From Aedoeadaptatus ivorii (GTDB lineage Bacteria; Bacillota; Clostridia; Tissierellales; Peptoniphilaceae): a stretch of 64,000 nucleotides of DNA. The position numbers were made by a program, and so were the translations under genes. The DNA is taken from NCBI RefSeq assembly GCF_900638585.1, contig NZ_LR134523.1, positions 248,001-312,000 on the forward strand, read 5' to 3'. Under the pieces are notes generated by a model. That model saw only the letters and a list, made by a program, of their open reading frames with translations, made no database searches and was not told where the DNA came from. This document shows, piece after piece, positions 26,724 to 34,843 of the stretch; within the stretch, counting starts at the first letter, position 1, and every line of letters starts with the position of its first letter.

Positions 26724-27812
26724 ATGGCGAGAAAACGAAACTTCTCAGCGGGTCCGGCGACTCTGCCCGAGGCGGTATTGAACAGAGCCGCGGCGGAGAT
26801 GACGAATTTCAAGGACAGCGGTATGTCTGTGATGGAGCTGAGCCACCGCAGCGCGCTGTACGAGTCTATCCACGACGAAGTAAAAAGTCGGCTCTCTCGT
26901 TTGCTCTCACTTCCGGCGGATCGGGAGGTTCTCCTCCTACAAGGCGGGGCATCTTTACAGTTTGCCATGGTTCCCATGAATCTATTAGAACCGGAGGATA
27001 GGGCGTCCTATCTGATCACCGGATCTTGGGCAAAGAAGGCCTATAAGGAAGCGCAGTTTTTCGGCCATCCCGAGATCCTCGCCTCGACGGAAGCGGAGGG
27101 ATTTCGACGGATTCCGTCCTTTTCGGTAGAGGACGTGCCGAAGGCCGCCCGCTATCTCTATCTATGTACCAACAACACCATCTACGGCACCCGCATTGCC
27201 CCGGAAACGATCCCCGAGGTGGGGGTGCCCTTGGTGGCGGATATGTCGTCGAACATTTTGTCGGAACCTTACGATATGCGCCACTTCGACCTCGTCTTTG
27301 CCGGGGCCCAAAAAAATCTGGGGCCTGCAGGGCTTACGGTGGTCATTCTTAAAAAGGGGCTGCTCCGCAAAGCGTCGGGGGCCCTGCCCGCTATACTGGA
27401 CTACCGCACCCATATGGAGAAGGGGTCTTTGTATAACACGCCCCCGACCTACGCCATCTATATCTGCAATCTGGTTTTGGCGTGGATCGAGGAGATGGGC
27501 GGATTGGATGCCGTGGCGGAACGAAATCGGGACAAAGTGCAGATGCTCTACGATTGCATCGACGAGAGCGATCTGTTTTTTAACGACCGCGCCCGAGAAG
27601 ATCGCTCCCGCACCAATGTGGTCTTTACCACAGGGGACGCAGACATCGACCGCGCCTTTGTGGATGGGGCGGCGGAGCGGGGGCTTATAAACCTCAAGGG
27701 GCATCGAAGCGTCGGCGGTATGCGGGCGAGTTTGTATAACGCCATGGAACCGGAAGGGGTGGCGGAATTGGTGACTTACATGAAGGAATTTGAGGTGCGA
27801 AATGGACGCTGA
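26724..27812 (+). CDS. serC: Phosphoserine aminotransferase
   Basis: A 362-residue PLP enzyme that transaminates 3-phosphohydroxypyruvate to phosphoserine. It begins with the typical RKRNFSAGPATLPEAVL. Other family marks are GMSVMELSHRS, LLLQGGASLQFAMVPMNL, CTNNTIYGTR, the PLP lysine in FAGAQKNLGPAGLTVV (about residue 198) and TPPTYAIYI. It overlaps the serA-like gene by 11 bp if that gene starts at 27802. First gene of serC-serA-DUF1015. Confidence 0.95.
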   Translation: MARKRNFSAGPATLPEAVLNRAAAEMTNFKDSGMSVMELSHRSALYESIHDEVKSRLSRLLSLPADREVLLLQGGASLQFAMVPMNLLEPEDRASYLITGSWAKKAYKEAQFFGHPEILASTEAEGFRRIPSFSVEDVPKAARYLYLCTNNTIYGTRIAPETIPEVGVPLVADMSSNILSEPYDMRHFDLVFAGAQKNLGPAGLTVVILKKGLLRKASGALPAILDYRTHMEKGSLYNTPPTYAIYICNLVLAWIEEMGGLDAVAERNRDKVQMLYDCIDESDLFFNDRAREDRSRTNVVFTTGDADIDRAFVDGAAERGLINLKGHRSVGGMRASLYNAMEPEGVAELVTYMKEFEVRNGR

Positions 27813-28992
27813 GCGGAAAAAAGAAAGCAGAATGTATAAGATTCGAACCATCAACGAGATCTCCAAGGAGGGACTGAAGCTCTTGCCGCCGAACTTTTTT
27901 GCCAGCCCGGAGGAGCCGAATCCGGATGCGATCCTGGTGCGTAGTGCCGACCTCCACGATTTTGATTTTACCGAGAACATTCGCTTTATCGGCAGAGCCG
28001 GTGCCGGGGTGAATAACATCCCCGTGGCGCGCTGTTCGGAAAAAGGCATCGTCGTCTCCAAAGCGCCGGGGGCCAATGCCAACGGCGTCAAGGAACTGGC
28101 CCTTTGCGCCCTGCTCTTGGCTTCAAGAAATATCGTCGGGGGCATCGATTGGGTGCGGGGCTGCGAGGAGATCGACCTGCCCAAGGCCGTGGAGTCCAAC
28201 AAAAAGCGATTTGCCGGCCCCGAACTCGCCGGAAAGACCTTGGGGGTGATAGGGCTCGGAGCCACCGGGCGTTTGGTGGCCAAGGCGGCCATCGATCTGG
28301 GCATGGATGTATTCGGCTACGATCCCTACCTTTCCGTAGAAAACGCCCTTCATTTGGACAGCCGGGTCTCTGTCGTAAACTTTAGCCGCACCTTGTTCAA
28401 AAATTGCGACTACATTTCCCTACATTTGCCCCTGACCGAGGAAAACAAACACTTCGTCGGCGCCGAACTCCTCTCCGTCGCCAAGCCCGGCTTGCGTCTG
28501 ATCAACATCGCCCGGGGCGGATTGGTGGACCACGCCGCCTTAAAGGCGTATATCGATTCCGACATCGTCGCCGCCTATGTGGTGGACTTTCCCGACGCCG
28601 AAACCCTGGCTTTGCCGAACACCGTCAACATTCCCCATTTGGGGGCATCCACCCCGGAAAGCGAGGAAAACTCCGTGCGCCTGGTAGTGCGGCAGCTCGT
28701 CGACTATCTGAACAACGGGAATATCAAAAACTCGGTGAATTTTCCCGATTCCGATATGGGCGTCTGCAAAAGCGCTTGGCGAATCACCGTGAACCACCGC
28801 AACATCCCCAATATGATCGGGCAGATCACCACCGTACTGGCGGAGGAAGGCATCAACATCGCCAATCTGCTGAATCGACACAAAAATGGTTGGGCCTACA
28901 CCATGATCGACGTCGATTCCCCGGTAGACGAGACCATGCGCGATCGCCTGTGGGCCATCGACGGCGTCGTGCGGGTTCGCTTTATGAAATAG
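27802..28992 (+). CDS. serA: D-3-phosphoglycerate dehydrogenase
   Basis: A 396-residue dehydrogenase that oxidises 3-phosphoglycerate, the first step of serine synthesis. The D-2-hydroxyacid dehydrogenase fold shows IGRAGAGVNNIPVARC, the NAD site GVIGLGATGRLVAKAA, the catalytic Arg in NIARGGLVDH and His in NIPHLGAST. A C-terminal ACT domain (about 320-396, RNIPNMIGQITTVLAEEGIN) suggests serine feedback. No ASB domain is present. The start is uncertain: ATG 27802 has GAGGT upstream, ATG 27832 (MYKIRTINEIS) begins the conserved part but lacks a ribosome site. Confidence 0.93.
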   Translation: MDAERKKESRMYKIRTINEISKEGLKLLPPNFFASPEEPNPDAILVRSADLHDFDFTENIRFIGRAGAGVNNIPVARCSEKGIVVSKAPGANANGVKELALCALLLASRNIVGGIDWVRGCEEIDLPKAVESNKKRFAGPELAGKTLGVIGLGATGRLVAKAAIDLGMDVFGYDPYLSVENALHLDSRVSVVNFSRTLFKNCDYISLHLPLTEENKHFVGAELLSVAKPGLRLINIARGGLVDHAALKAYIDSDIVAAYVVDFPDAETLALPNTVNIPHLGASTPESEENSVRLVVRQLVDYLNNGNIKNSVNFPDSDMGVCKSAWRITVNHRNIPNMIGQITTVLAEEGINIANLLNRHKNGWAYTMIDVDSPVDETMRDRLWAIDGVVRVRFMK

Positions 28993-29000
28993 GAGGAAAT

Positions 29001-30200
29001 ATGGTACAGATACGAGGATTTCGGGCCTTACGGCCGATGCCGAAAGAGGCGGCACAGATTGCGGCCCTGCCCTATGATGTGTATTCGCGAGAAGAAGCCC
29101 GGCGGGAGATCGAAAGCCATCCCCTGTCCTTCTTGCGCATCGACCTTCCCGAGGCGATGATGGCGCCGAAAGAGGCATACGGCGATAGGAATCGCCGCGC
29201 CCGTAGAGAACTCGATGCCATGGTGGCGGAGGGGCATTTTTATCGGGAAGAGGTGCCGGGCCTGTATATCTACGAATTGGAAAGGGAGGGGCGGCGCCAA
29301 AAGGGTTTGGTGTGCTTAGCGTCGGTGGCGGAATACGAAAACGGCACCATTCGACGCCACGAAAAGACCCGCCGAAAAAAAGAAGCCGACCGGGTGGATC
29401 ACATCCGCGCCCTGAACGCCCAAACCGGGCCCATCTTCCTCGCCTATCTGGAGCGGGACGAAATACGGAGACGGATCGACGAGGAGAGTGCCCGCCCGCC
29501 GGAGATCGAATTTACCACAGACGACAAGGTGGTGCACCGCATTTGGAGCCTGCGGGATTCCGATACCGTAACCGCCATCGAAAACCTTTTTCGCGCCGTG
29601 CCGTCGATGTATATCGCCGACGGACACCATCGCTGCGCTGCCGCCGCGCGGGTTGCCGCCGAGACCGAGAAGGAGAATGCGGGCTTCCTCGCCATCCTCT
29701 TCTCCCATAGGGATTTGCAGGTCTACGATTACAACCGCGTCGTAGCGGATCTGGGCGGCCTCAGCGAAAGGGCGTTTTTCGAAAAGCTCGGGGCGCACTT
29801 TGCGGTAATAGAAGCAGAAGGTCCCCTTCGGCCCGCGCAAAAAGCCACATTCGGCATGTATACGGGGGGCCGGTGGTACCGACTGGAATTTACGGGTCAA
29901 ATGCCACGCGATCCCGTGGCCGCTTTGGACGTATCCCTTTTGCAAGACAATGTCTTGGGGCCGATACTGGGCATCGACGATCCCCGCACCTCTGAGCGCA
30001 TCGACTTCGTCGGCGGCGTGCGGGGCATGGAAGCGCTCGAGCGGAGAGTGGATGCGGGCATGGCCGTCGCATTTTCCCTGTATCCCACCGCCCTGGAGGA
30101 ACTTATGGACGTCGCCGATGCCGGTCGCGTAATGCCGCCCAAATCCACATGGTTTGAACCCAAACCTCGATCGGGATTGTTTATTCACGAACTGAGGTGA
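29001..30200 (+). CDS. DUF1015 family protein
   Basis: A 399-residue protein of the DUF1015 family, often encoded beside serA and serC in anaerobic Firmicutes. Conserved stretches are IRGFRALRPMP at the start, LPYDVYSREEAR, IRRHEKTRRKKEADRVDH, YIADGHHRCAAAARV (about residue 210) and FVGGVRGMEALERRV. The ATG follows AGGAGGAAAT, 8 bp after serA, so it is in the operon. The biochemical role is not established. Its fixed place in serine loci suggests a role in serine metabolism, by inference only; some database entries call similar proteins HTH or serine kinases. Confidence 0.88.
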   Translation: MVQIRGFRALRPMPKEAAQIAALPYDVYSREEARREIESHPLSFLRIDLPEAMMAPKEAYGDRNRRARRELDAMVAEGHFYREEVPGLYIYELEREGRRQKGLVCLASVAEYENGTIRRHEKTRRKKEADRVDHIRALNAQTGPIFLAYLERDEIRRRIDEESARPPEIEFTTDDKVVHRIWSLRDSDTVTAIENLFRAVPSMYIADGHHRCAAAARVAAETEKENAGFLAILFSHRDLQVYDYNRVVADLGGLSERAFFEKLGAHFAVIEAEGPLRPAQKATFGMYTGGRWYRLEFTGQMPRDPVAALDVSLLQDNVLGPILGIDDPRTSERIDFVGGVRGMEALERRVDAGMAVAFSLYPTALEELMDVADAGRVMPPKSTWFEPKPRSGLFIHELR

Positions 30201-30299
30201 GTACGGCAACGGGAGAATTGGCGAGATGCACATTCGTTCCCTATTGTCCGGGCGACAAGACACGCAGAAGGTAACGTGCAAACCGTCGACCCGCAATAG

Positions 30300-31195
30300 T
30301 TCTCGGAGATCCTTCGACTCCGCTGCGCTCCGCTCAGGATGACAAATTCTTGTCACGCCTCATATTGTCATTCTGAGCGAGGAATTTATTCCGAGTCGAA
30401 GAATCTCTTTCCCTATATGGGGTACGCAAAAAAGCCCATGCCGAACCGCACGATGTACCTTCTCTTTCGGACAACAAGACCCGCAGTAGGTACCGTGCAA
30501 ACAGGCAACCCGCAATAGCTGTCGGAGATCCTTCGACTCCGCTTCGCTCCGCTCAGGATGACAGGGTTGGGGGTGCAATAGCCTACGGAGCGTCCGACTT
30601 TACTTAGGATGACAAGTATATTTCCACGTTACACCCTTATTGTCATCTTGAGCAAGGGGCGAAGCCCCGCGTCGAAAGATCTCTTTCCCTACACGGGGCC
30701 CGAAACGAAGCCATAGCTGAACCGCTCGATGTACCTTCTCTTTCGGGCAATAAGATCCGAAGTGGGTACTGTGAAATCCGTCGACCCGCAATAGTTCTCG
30801 GAGATCCTTCGACTCCGCTGCGCTCCGCTCAGGATGACAAAGGGGATTCGCGACCCGCCCCTTATTGTCATCTTGAGCAAGGGGCGAAGCCCCGCGTCGA
30901 AAGATCTCTTTCCCTATATGGGGTACGCAAAAAAGCCCATGCCGAACCGCACGATGTACCTTCTCTTTCGGACAACAAGACCCGCAGTAGGTACCGTGCA
31001 AACAGGCAACCCGCAATAGCTGTCGGAGATCCTTCGACTCCGCTGCGCTCCGCTCAGGATGACAAAGGGGATTCGCGACCCGCCCCTTATTGTCATCTTG
31101 AGCAAGGGGCGAAGCCCCGCGTCGAAAGATCTCTCTTCCTACACGGGATCCGAAACGAGGCCATTGCCGAGCCGCACGAATAGGATTTTATCGTA
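30300..31195 (-). repeat. Interspersed repeat cluster 4 (reverse orientation)
   Basis: There is no gene between DUF1015 and the CAP-SLH gene. Three complete short units lack the 82-bp nested segment: 30365-30563, 30640-30840 and 30865-31065. The last two are near-identical over 201 bp and 225 bp apart. The first has a GGAATttatTCC-type arm, the others the GGGGCgaaGCCCC arm. A truncated unit starts at 31090. All face left-to-right with the arm order of cluster 1. No terminator for DUF1015 is seen before the repeats begin, so the repeat hairpins may act there. Confidence 0.85.
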
Positions 31196-31202
31196 AATTT
31201 CC

Positions 31203-31240
31203 ACACAAAAAGAGGTATACCACACGGTATACCTCTTCTC
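31203..31240 (-). terminator. Terminator after CAP-SLH gene
   Basis: On the minus strand AGAGGTATACC-gtgt-GGTATACCTCT is followed by TTTTTG. Confidence 0.85.
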
Positions 31241-31246
31241 TTTCCC

Positions 31247-32428
31247 CTATCGACAGAAGGCGGTGGCGCCGACGAGGATGCCGACGTTTTTTGCCCCCGG
31301 CTCTTCGCGCATTTCCTCTCCCGCGTAGAGTTGTACGTTCACGGTAGAGTAGAGGGGCGACAGCATGTTCTCCCGGTGTCCGGGGCTCTTCCACCAGGCG
31401 TTAAAGCTGTGGTGGGCGAGATACACGGGATCGGTCATGATCTGCCGCGTATTCTCGTCCATTTCTTTTTTGAGGGGCACCTGAATCAGGTTTTCGCCCA
31501 CAAAGTAGCGGGGATTCAGCACGGGCAGGTAGGTGTAGGCGGTGTAGTAGGGCGTGCCGTCGGGACGCACGTGGCGATTGCCGCGGATCCGCATATTGCC
31601 GTAGAGGGCGAGTTCCTTTGCCCGCACATACGCGCCCTGCTGCAAATCCACTGTGAGGCGGAGCGGCTTTTGTCCCGCCGAGGCGCGGGCGTCGTTGATG
31701 AGTTTCAGCAGTTCCTTCTGGTACACGCGGTGGTCGAAGGTGGAGCGGGTGTTAAAGCTGTCTTTGTAGTCGCTGAAGCCCGGCGCCTTTTCTTTTTCCG
31801 GCGGCACGACGAGGGTCGCAAAGCCCTCTTCGTCGGCCATGGCGTCGTAGAGCATGACGAACACATCGCGGCGGAGTGCCGGCGCATTGCCCGCCACATC
31901 CTCGGGGGCGAGACCCAGTTCCCGCGCCCGGTGCATCCACCCGTCGGGCCAAGGTTCGGACGGATCGGGGTAGCGCGCCTCTTTGTCGTCGAGGACGACG
32001 AGGATTTTTGCCACCTCGCCATAGCTCGCTTTGCGATCGGGCTGAAATTTGCCGTCTGCGTAGCCATTCAGTACCGGGGCGGGCCGCTTTGCATTGGCGC
32101 CTTCAAGGGCGGCGATATATCCCTTCGCCCAGTGGGCATCCGCCACGTCGGGGAAGGGGGAGGGGAGCGACTTGGCGGCATCGGCGCTGTCTTTCAAACC
32201 CATGGCGAGCACGATCAGTTTGCTGAGCTCCGCCCGGCTTACGGCGCGGTCGAGCCCTAAGTCGTCGTCTCCGTAGCCGCGCACGATGTTTTTTTCCTGC
32301 AAAATGCGGATCTTTTGCGCTTCGGGGGCGGCGTCCGATTCTGCCGCAAAGGCGCCCGAAGCACAAGAGAAGAGCATCCCCGCGGCGAGGGCCGCCGCGG
32401 CAAGGCCGGATTTGAAAGATGATAACAT
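31247..32428 (-). CDS. SLH and CAP (SCP/PR-1) domain secreted protein
   Basis: A 393-residue exported protein. A signal peptide (about 1-29, ending GAFAAES) is followed by SLH-like repeats (about 35-200: DRAVSRAELSKLIVLAMGL, FPDVADAHWAKGYIAAL, LNGYADGKFQPDRKASYGEV). A CAP domain follows from about residue 235 to the end, with LLKLINDARASAGQKPL, VGENLIQ, HHSFNAWWKSPGHRENML and the final NVGILVGA. CAP proteins are secreted and occur widely in Firmicutes; the activity here is unknown. ATG follows AGGAGGTAGCT, and TATAAT (minus, 32471-32476) is the likely -10. Confidence 0.88.
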   Translation of the reverse strand: MLSSFKSGLAAAALAAGMLFSCASGAFAAESDAAPEAQKIRILQEKNIVRGYGDDDLGLDRAVSRAELSKLIVLAMGLKDSADAAKSLPSPFPDVADAHWAKGYIAALEGANAKRPAPVLNGYADGKFQPDRKASYGEVAKILVVLDDKEARYPDPSEPWPDGWMHRARELGLAPEDVAGNAPALRRDVFVMLYDAMADEEGFATLVVPPEKEKAPGFSDYKDSFNTRSTFDHRVYQKELLKLINDARASAGQKPLRLTVDLQQGAYVRAKELALYGNMRIRGNRHVRPDGTPYYTAYTYLPVLNPRYFVGENLIQVPLKKEMDENTRQIMTDPVYLAHHSFNAWWKSPGHRENMLSPLYSTVNVQLYAGEEMREEPGAKNVGILVGATAFCR

Positions 32429-32589
32429 AGCTACCTCCTAAATTTTACCTGCATTTCATGTAGTACTAGGATTATAACCGAAAATGGGGTCCCGCTAACA
32501 GGAAAATTGCAGTTTGCAGAGACCTCGCGGCGAGATTTTGGGCAAAACACGGGTATGTACCCCATAGACACAGAAAGGAGATTATCTAT

Positions 32590-33795
32590 ATGAAACGTTC
32601 GTTGTCTCCGAGCGTGATCGTCATATTGATTTTTGGCGTCATCAGTTTGTTCGGGGATATGGTATACGAAAGCGCCCGCAGCGCCAACCCCCAATACTTC
32701 CAGTTGCTGGGAATCGGGGCGGCAAAGGTCGGTCTCGTGTTCGGGATCGGCGAATTTTTAGGCTATTTTTTGCGATTGGTGGCGGGCATTTTATCGGATA
32801 AAACCCAGCGGCCTTGGCTGTTTATGTTTATCGGCTACGGCATGTTGATCGCCGTGCCGATTATGGGGCTCTATTACGATTGGAACATCCTCGTGGTGCT
32901 CATCCTCGCCGAGCGGATCGGCAAGGCGCTGAGAAACCCCGCCAAGGACACGGTCCTGTCGGGCGTCGCCCAGGGCGAGGTGGGCGTCGGCTTTGCCTTT
33001 GGCCTGCAGGAAGCCCTCGACCAGCTGGGCGCCTTTTTGGGGCCGCTGATTTTTACCGCGGTGTTTTATTTTTCCGGCGCGCGGGGCGTAGGCGCCTATC
33101 GGCAGGGGTACCGGCTGTTGGCGATTCCCTTTGTCGCCCTTATGCTCTTTTTGTTCTTTGCCTACCGCAAAGTAGAGGGAAACCGCCTCTTGCCCGATGC
33201 CGATACAGCGGGGCTTCGGCAGCAGCGCTTTGAGCCGGTCTTTTGGCTCTATACCGCCTTTACCTTTTTCGCCACATTGGGCTTTGTAAACTTCAGCACC
33301 ATCGGGTATCATCTCAAGGCGGCGAATCTGTTTACCGACGCGCAGATTCCCATGCTCTACGCCTTTGCCATGGTGGTCGACGCCGTCACCGCCCTCGTGG
33401 TGGGGCGCGCCTACGACAAGAAAAAGGAACAATCCGGCGCCCGGGCGGGCCTCGGCGTGTTGATCGTCATCCCCGTCCTCTCGGCGCTATTGCCCCTGGT
33501 TTCCATCACAAAGAACAAAGCCGTCATCGTGGCGGGGATGTTCGTATTCGGCGTCATCCTCGGCATTCACGAGACCATTATGCGCTCGGCGATTTCGGAT
33601 TTGACGCCGTACCACAAGCGGGGCACGGGCTACGGCATCTTTAACGGCGCCTACGGGCTCGCCCTGCTGGGCGGTGCGGCGTCGATGGGCGCCTTTTACG
33701 AAGCGGGGCAGATCGGTGCCATCATCGCCTTTGCCCTCGCGGTAGAAGCGGTGGCGCTCCTTCTGTACTTCCGCATGCGAAAGGTCGCCGGTTAA
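32590..33795 (+). CDS. MFS transporter
   Basis: A 401-residue membrane protein with about 11-12 hydrophobic segments and the major facilitator layout. ISLFGDMVYESARSANPQYF and the loop motif GILSDKTQRPW (between segments 2 and 3) resemble the group of MFS proteins annotated as uncharacterised drug or metabolite exporters. LAERIGKALRNPAKDTVLS is a typical cytoplasmic motif of that group. The substrate is unknown. AGAAAGGAG precedes the ATG, and a GGGTA-tg-TACCC palindrome lies at 32551-32562 in its leader. Confidence 0.87.
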   Translation: MKRSLSPSVIVILIFGVISLFGDMVYESARSANPQYFQLLGIGAAKVGLVFGIGEFLGYFLRLVAGILSDKTQRPWLFMFIGYGMLIAVPIMGLYYDWNILVVLILAERIGKALRNPAKDTVLSGVAQGEVGVGFAFGLQEALDQLGAFLGPLIFTAVFYFSGARGVGAYRQGYRLLAIPFVALMLFLFFAYRKVEGNRLLPDADTAGLRQQRFEPVFWLYTAFTFFATLGFVNFSTIGYHLKAANLFTDAQIPMLYAFAMVVDAVTALVVGRAYDKKKEQSGARAGLGVLIVIPVLSALLPLVSITKNKAVIVAGMFVFGVILGIHETIMRSAISDLTPYHKRGTGYGIFNGAYGLALLGGAASMGAFYEAGQIGAIIAFALAVEAVALLLYFRMRKVAG

Positions 33796-33807
33796 AATAC
33801 GATTGCA

Positions 33808-33850
33808 CACAAAAAGAGACGAGCCATTTTTTTGGCTCGTCTCTTTCTTT
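33808..33850. terminator. Bidirectional terminator, MFS / sortase
   Basis: AAAAGAGACGAGCC and its complement around a T-rich loop, flanked by A and T runs; it lies between two convergent genes. Confidence 0.88.
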
Positions 33851-33859
33851 TGCCTTCGA

Positions 33860-34753
33860 TTATGATTCCGTGCGCACCGCGTGGATCACCATGCGGTCGT
33901 CCCGGTCGGAACAGGTGGAGAGGGTGAGTATTTTTCCGTTTCGCGGCATCGTGTAGGGAAGCAGATTCTCCGCGTCGATCCGCGAAAGGAAGCGCGCCTT
34001 GTCTTCGCCGCTATACTGCGGCTTGCGGTAGTCCGCATAGGCGGAGACGTCGTAGGCCGCCACCACCCGATACGCCATTTGCCCGCGGGGCGTATCGACA
34101 TAGATCAGCGGGTGCGCGGCGCGAAATTCTTCGTCGCCATACTGCACCAACTCGTGGAACACGTGGCCGCTGCGGACATTGTGCCCGTAGAGCACCGTGT
34201 TATAGTCCGAAAAATCCGCCGCGTCTCGCGCGTCCATAAACACCGCGCCGAAGGGGTGGTACTCGCCCTTGTAGTTGTGGTCCAGGTAAAAGGCATTGTC
34301 CTCGCCCTGCACCACCGGAAAGTCCACCGCCGTGCCCGGCACGCGAATGCGGCCCACCACATCGGGGTAGCGGTCTTTTAGGGAGCGGATGGCATTTTTA
34401 GAAGAAGCGGGCGCCGCCTCTGTGCGCGCTTTCTCTGCGGCGGGGGCGGGCGCTTCCTCCCGTGCCGCTTCCCGTGTCTCGGACGCGGGTGCCGCCTCTT
34501 CCGGCTTTGCCTCGGCAGACTTGGCGGGGAGAGGAAGGGCGGGCGTCTCTTCCTTTGCCGCTGGCTCTGCGGGATTCTCGGGCGGGGTAGCGGCAGGCGA
34601 AGCGGCCTCCGCCCTTTCCATCGCCTGCACAAATTCCGCCTGATCCGCCTGAAAGCTTTGGTTGGAATGGTAATAATCGAAGATCTTATAGGCCGAGAAT
34701 AGAATACACAGGACCAACGCCAATTCTACGGCGCGTATCAGATATTTTTTCAT
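33860..34753 (-). CDS. srtB: Class B sortase
   Basis: A 297-residue cell-wall transpeptidase. An N-terminal membrane segment (about 8-25) is followed by an unusually long A/E/P-rich linker (about 45-115), then the class B catalytic domain. The catalytic His is in LYGHNVRSGHVFH, the Cys in LTLSTCSDRDDRMVIHAV and the Arg just after it (RMVIHA). FYLDHNYKGEYHPFG is also characteristic of SrtB. It lies 34 bp downstream of a surface-protein gene on the same strand, its probable substrate. SrtB enzymes recognise NPQTN-like signals; the neighbour ends in an APQTF signal. Confidence 0.92.
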   Translation of the reverse strand: MKKYLIRAVELALVLCILFSAYKIFDYYHSNQSFQADQAEFVQAMERAEAASPAATPPENPAEPAAKEETPALPLPAKSAEAKPEEAAPASETREAAREEAPAPAAEKARTEAAPASSKNAIRSLKDRYPDVVGRIRVPGTAVDFPVVQGEDNAFYLDHNYKGEYHPFGAVFMDARDAADFSDYNTVLYGHNVRSGHVFHELVQYGDEEFRAAHPLIYVDTPRGQMAYRVVAAYDVSAYADYRKPQYSGEDKARFLSRIDAENLLPYTMPRNGKILTLSTCSDRDDRMVIHAVRTES

Positions 34754-34843
34754 GGACGGTCCTTTCTATAACCGGCAAATATCGTGCTTATTTCTTTCTG
34801 CGCTTGGATTCGAAGAAACCGAGAATCGCAGATGCCAAAACGC

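Noticed and set aside
31331-32260. 309-codon frame antisense to the CAP-SLH gene
   Set aside because: Shadow of a GC-rich coding region; the opposite strand has signal peptide, SLH and CAP motifs in order.
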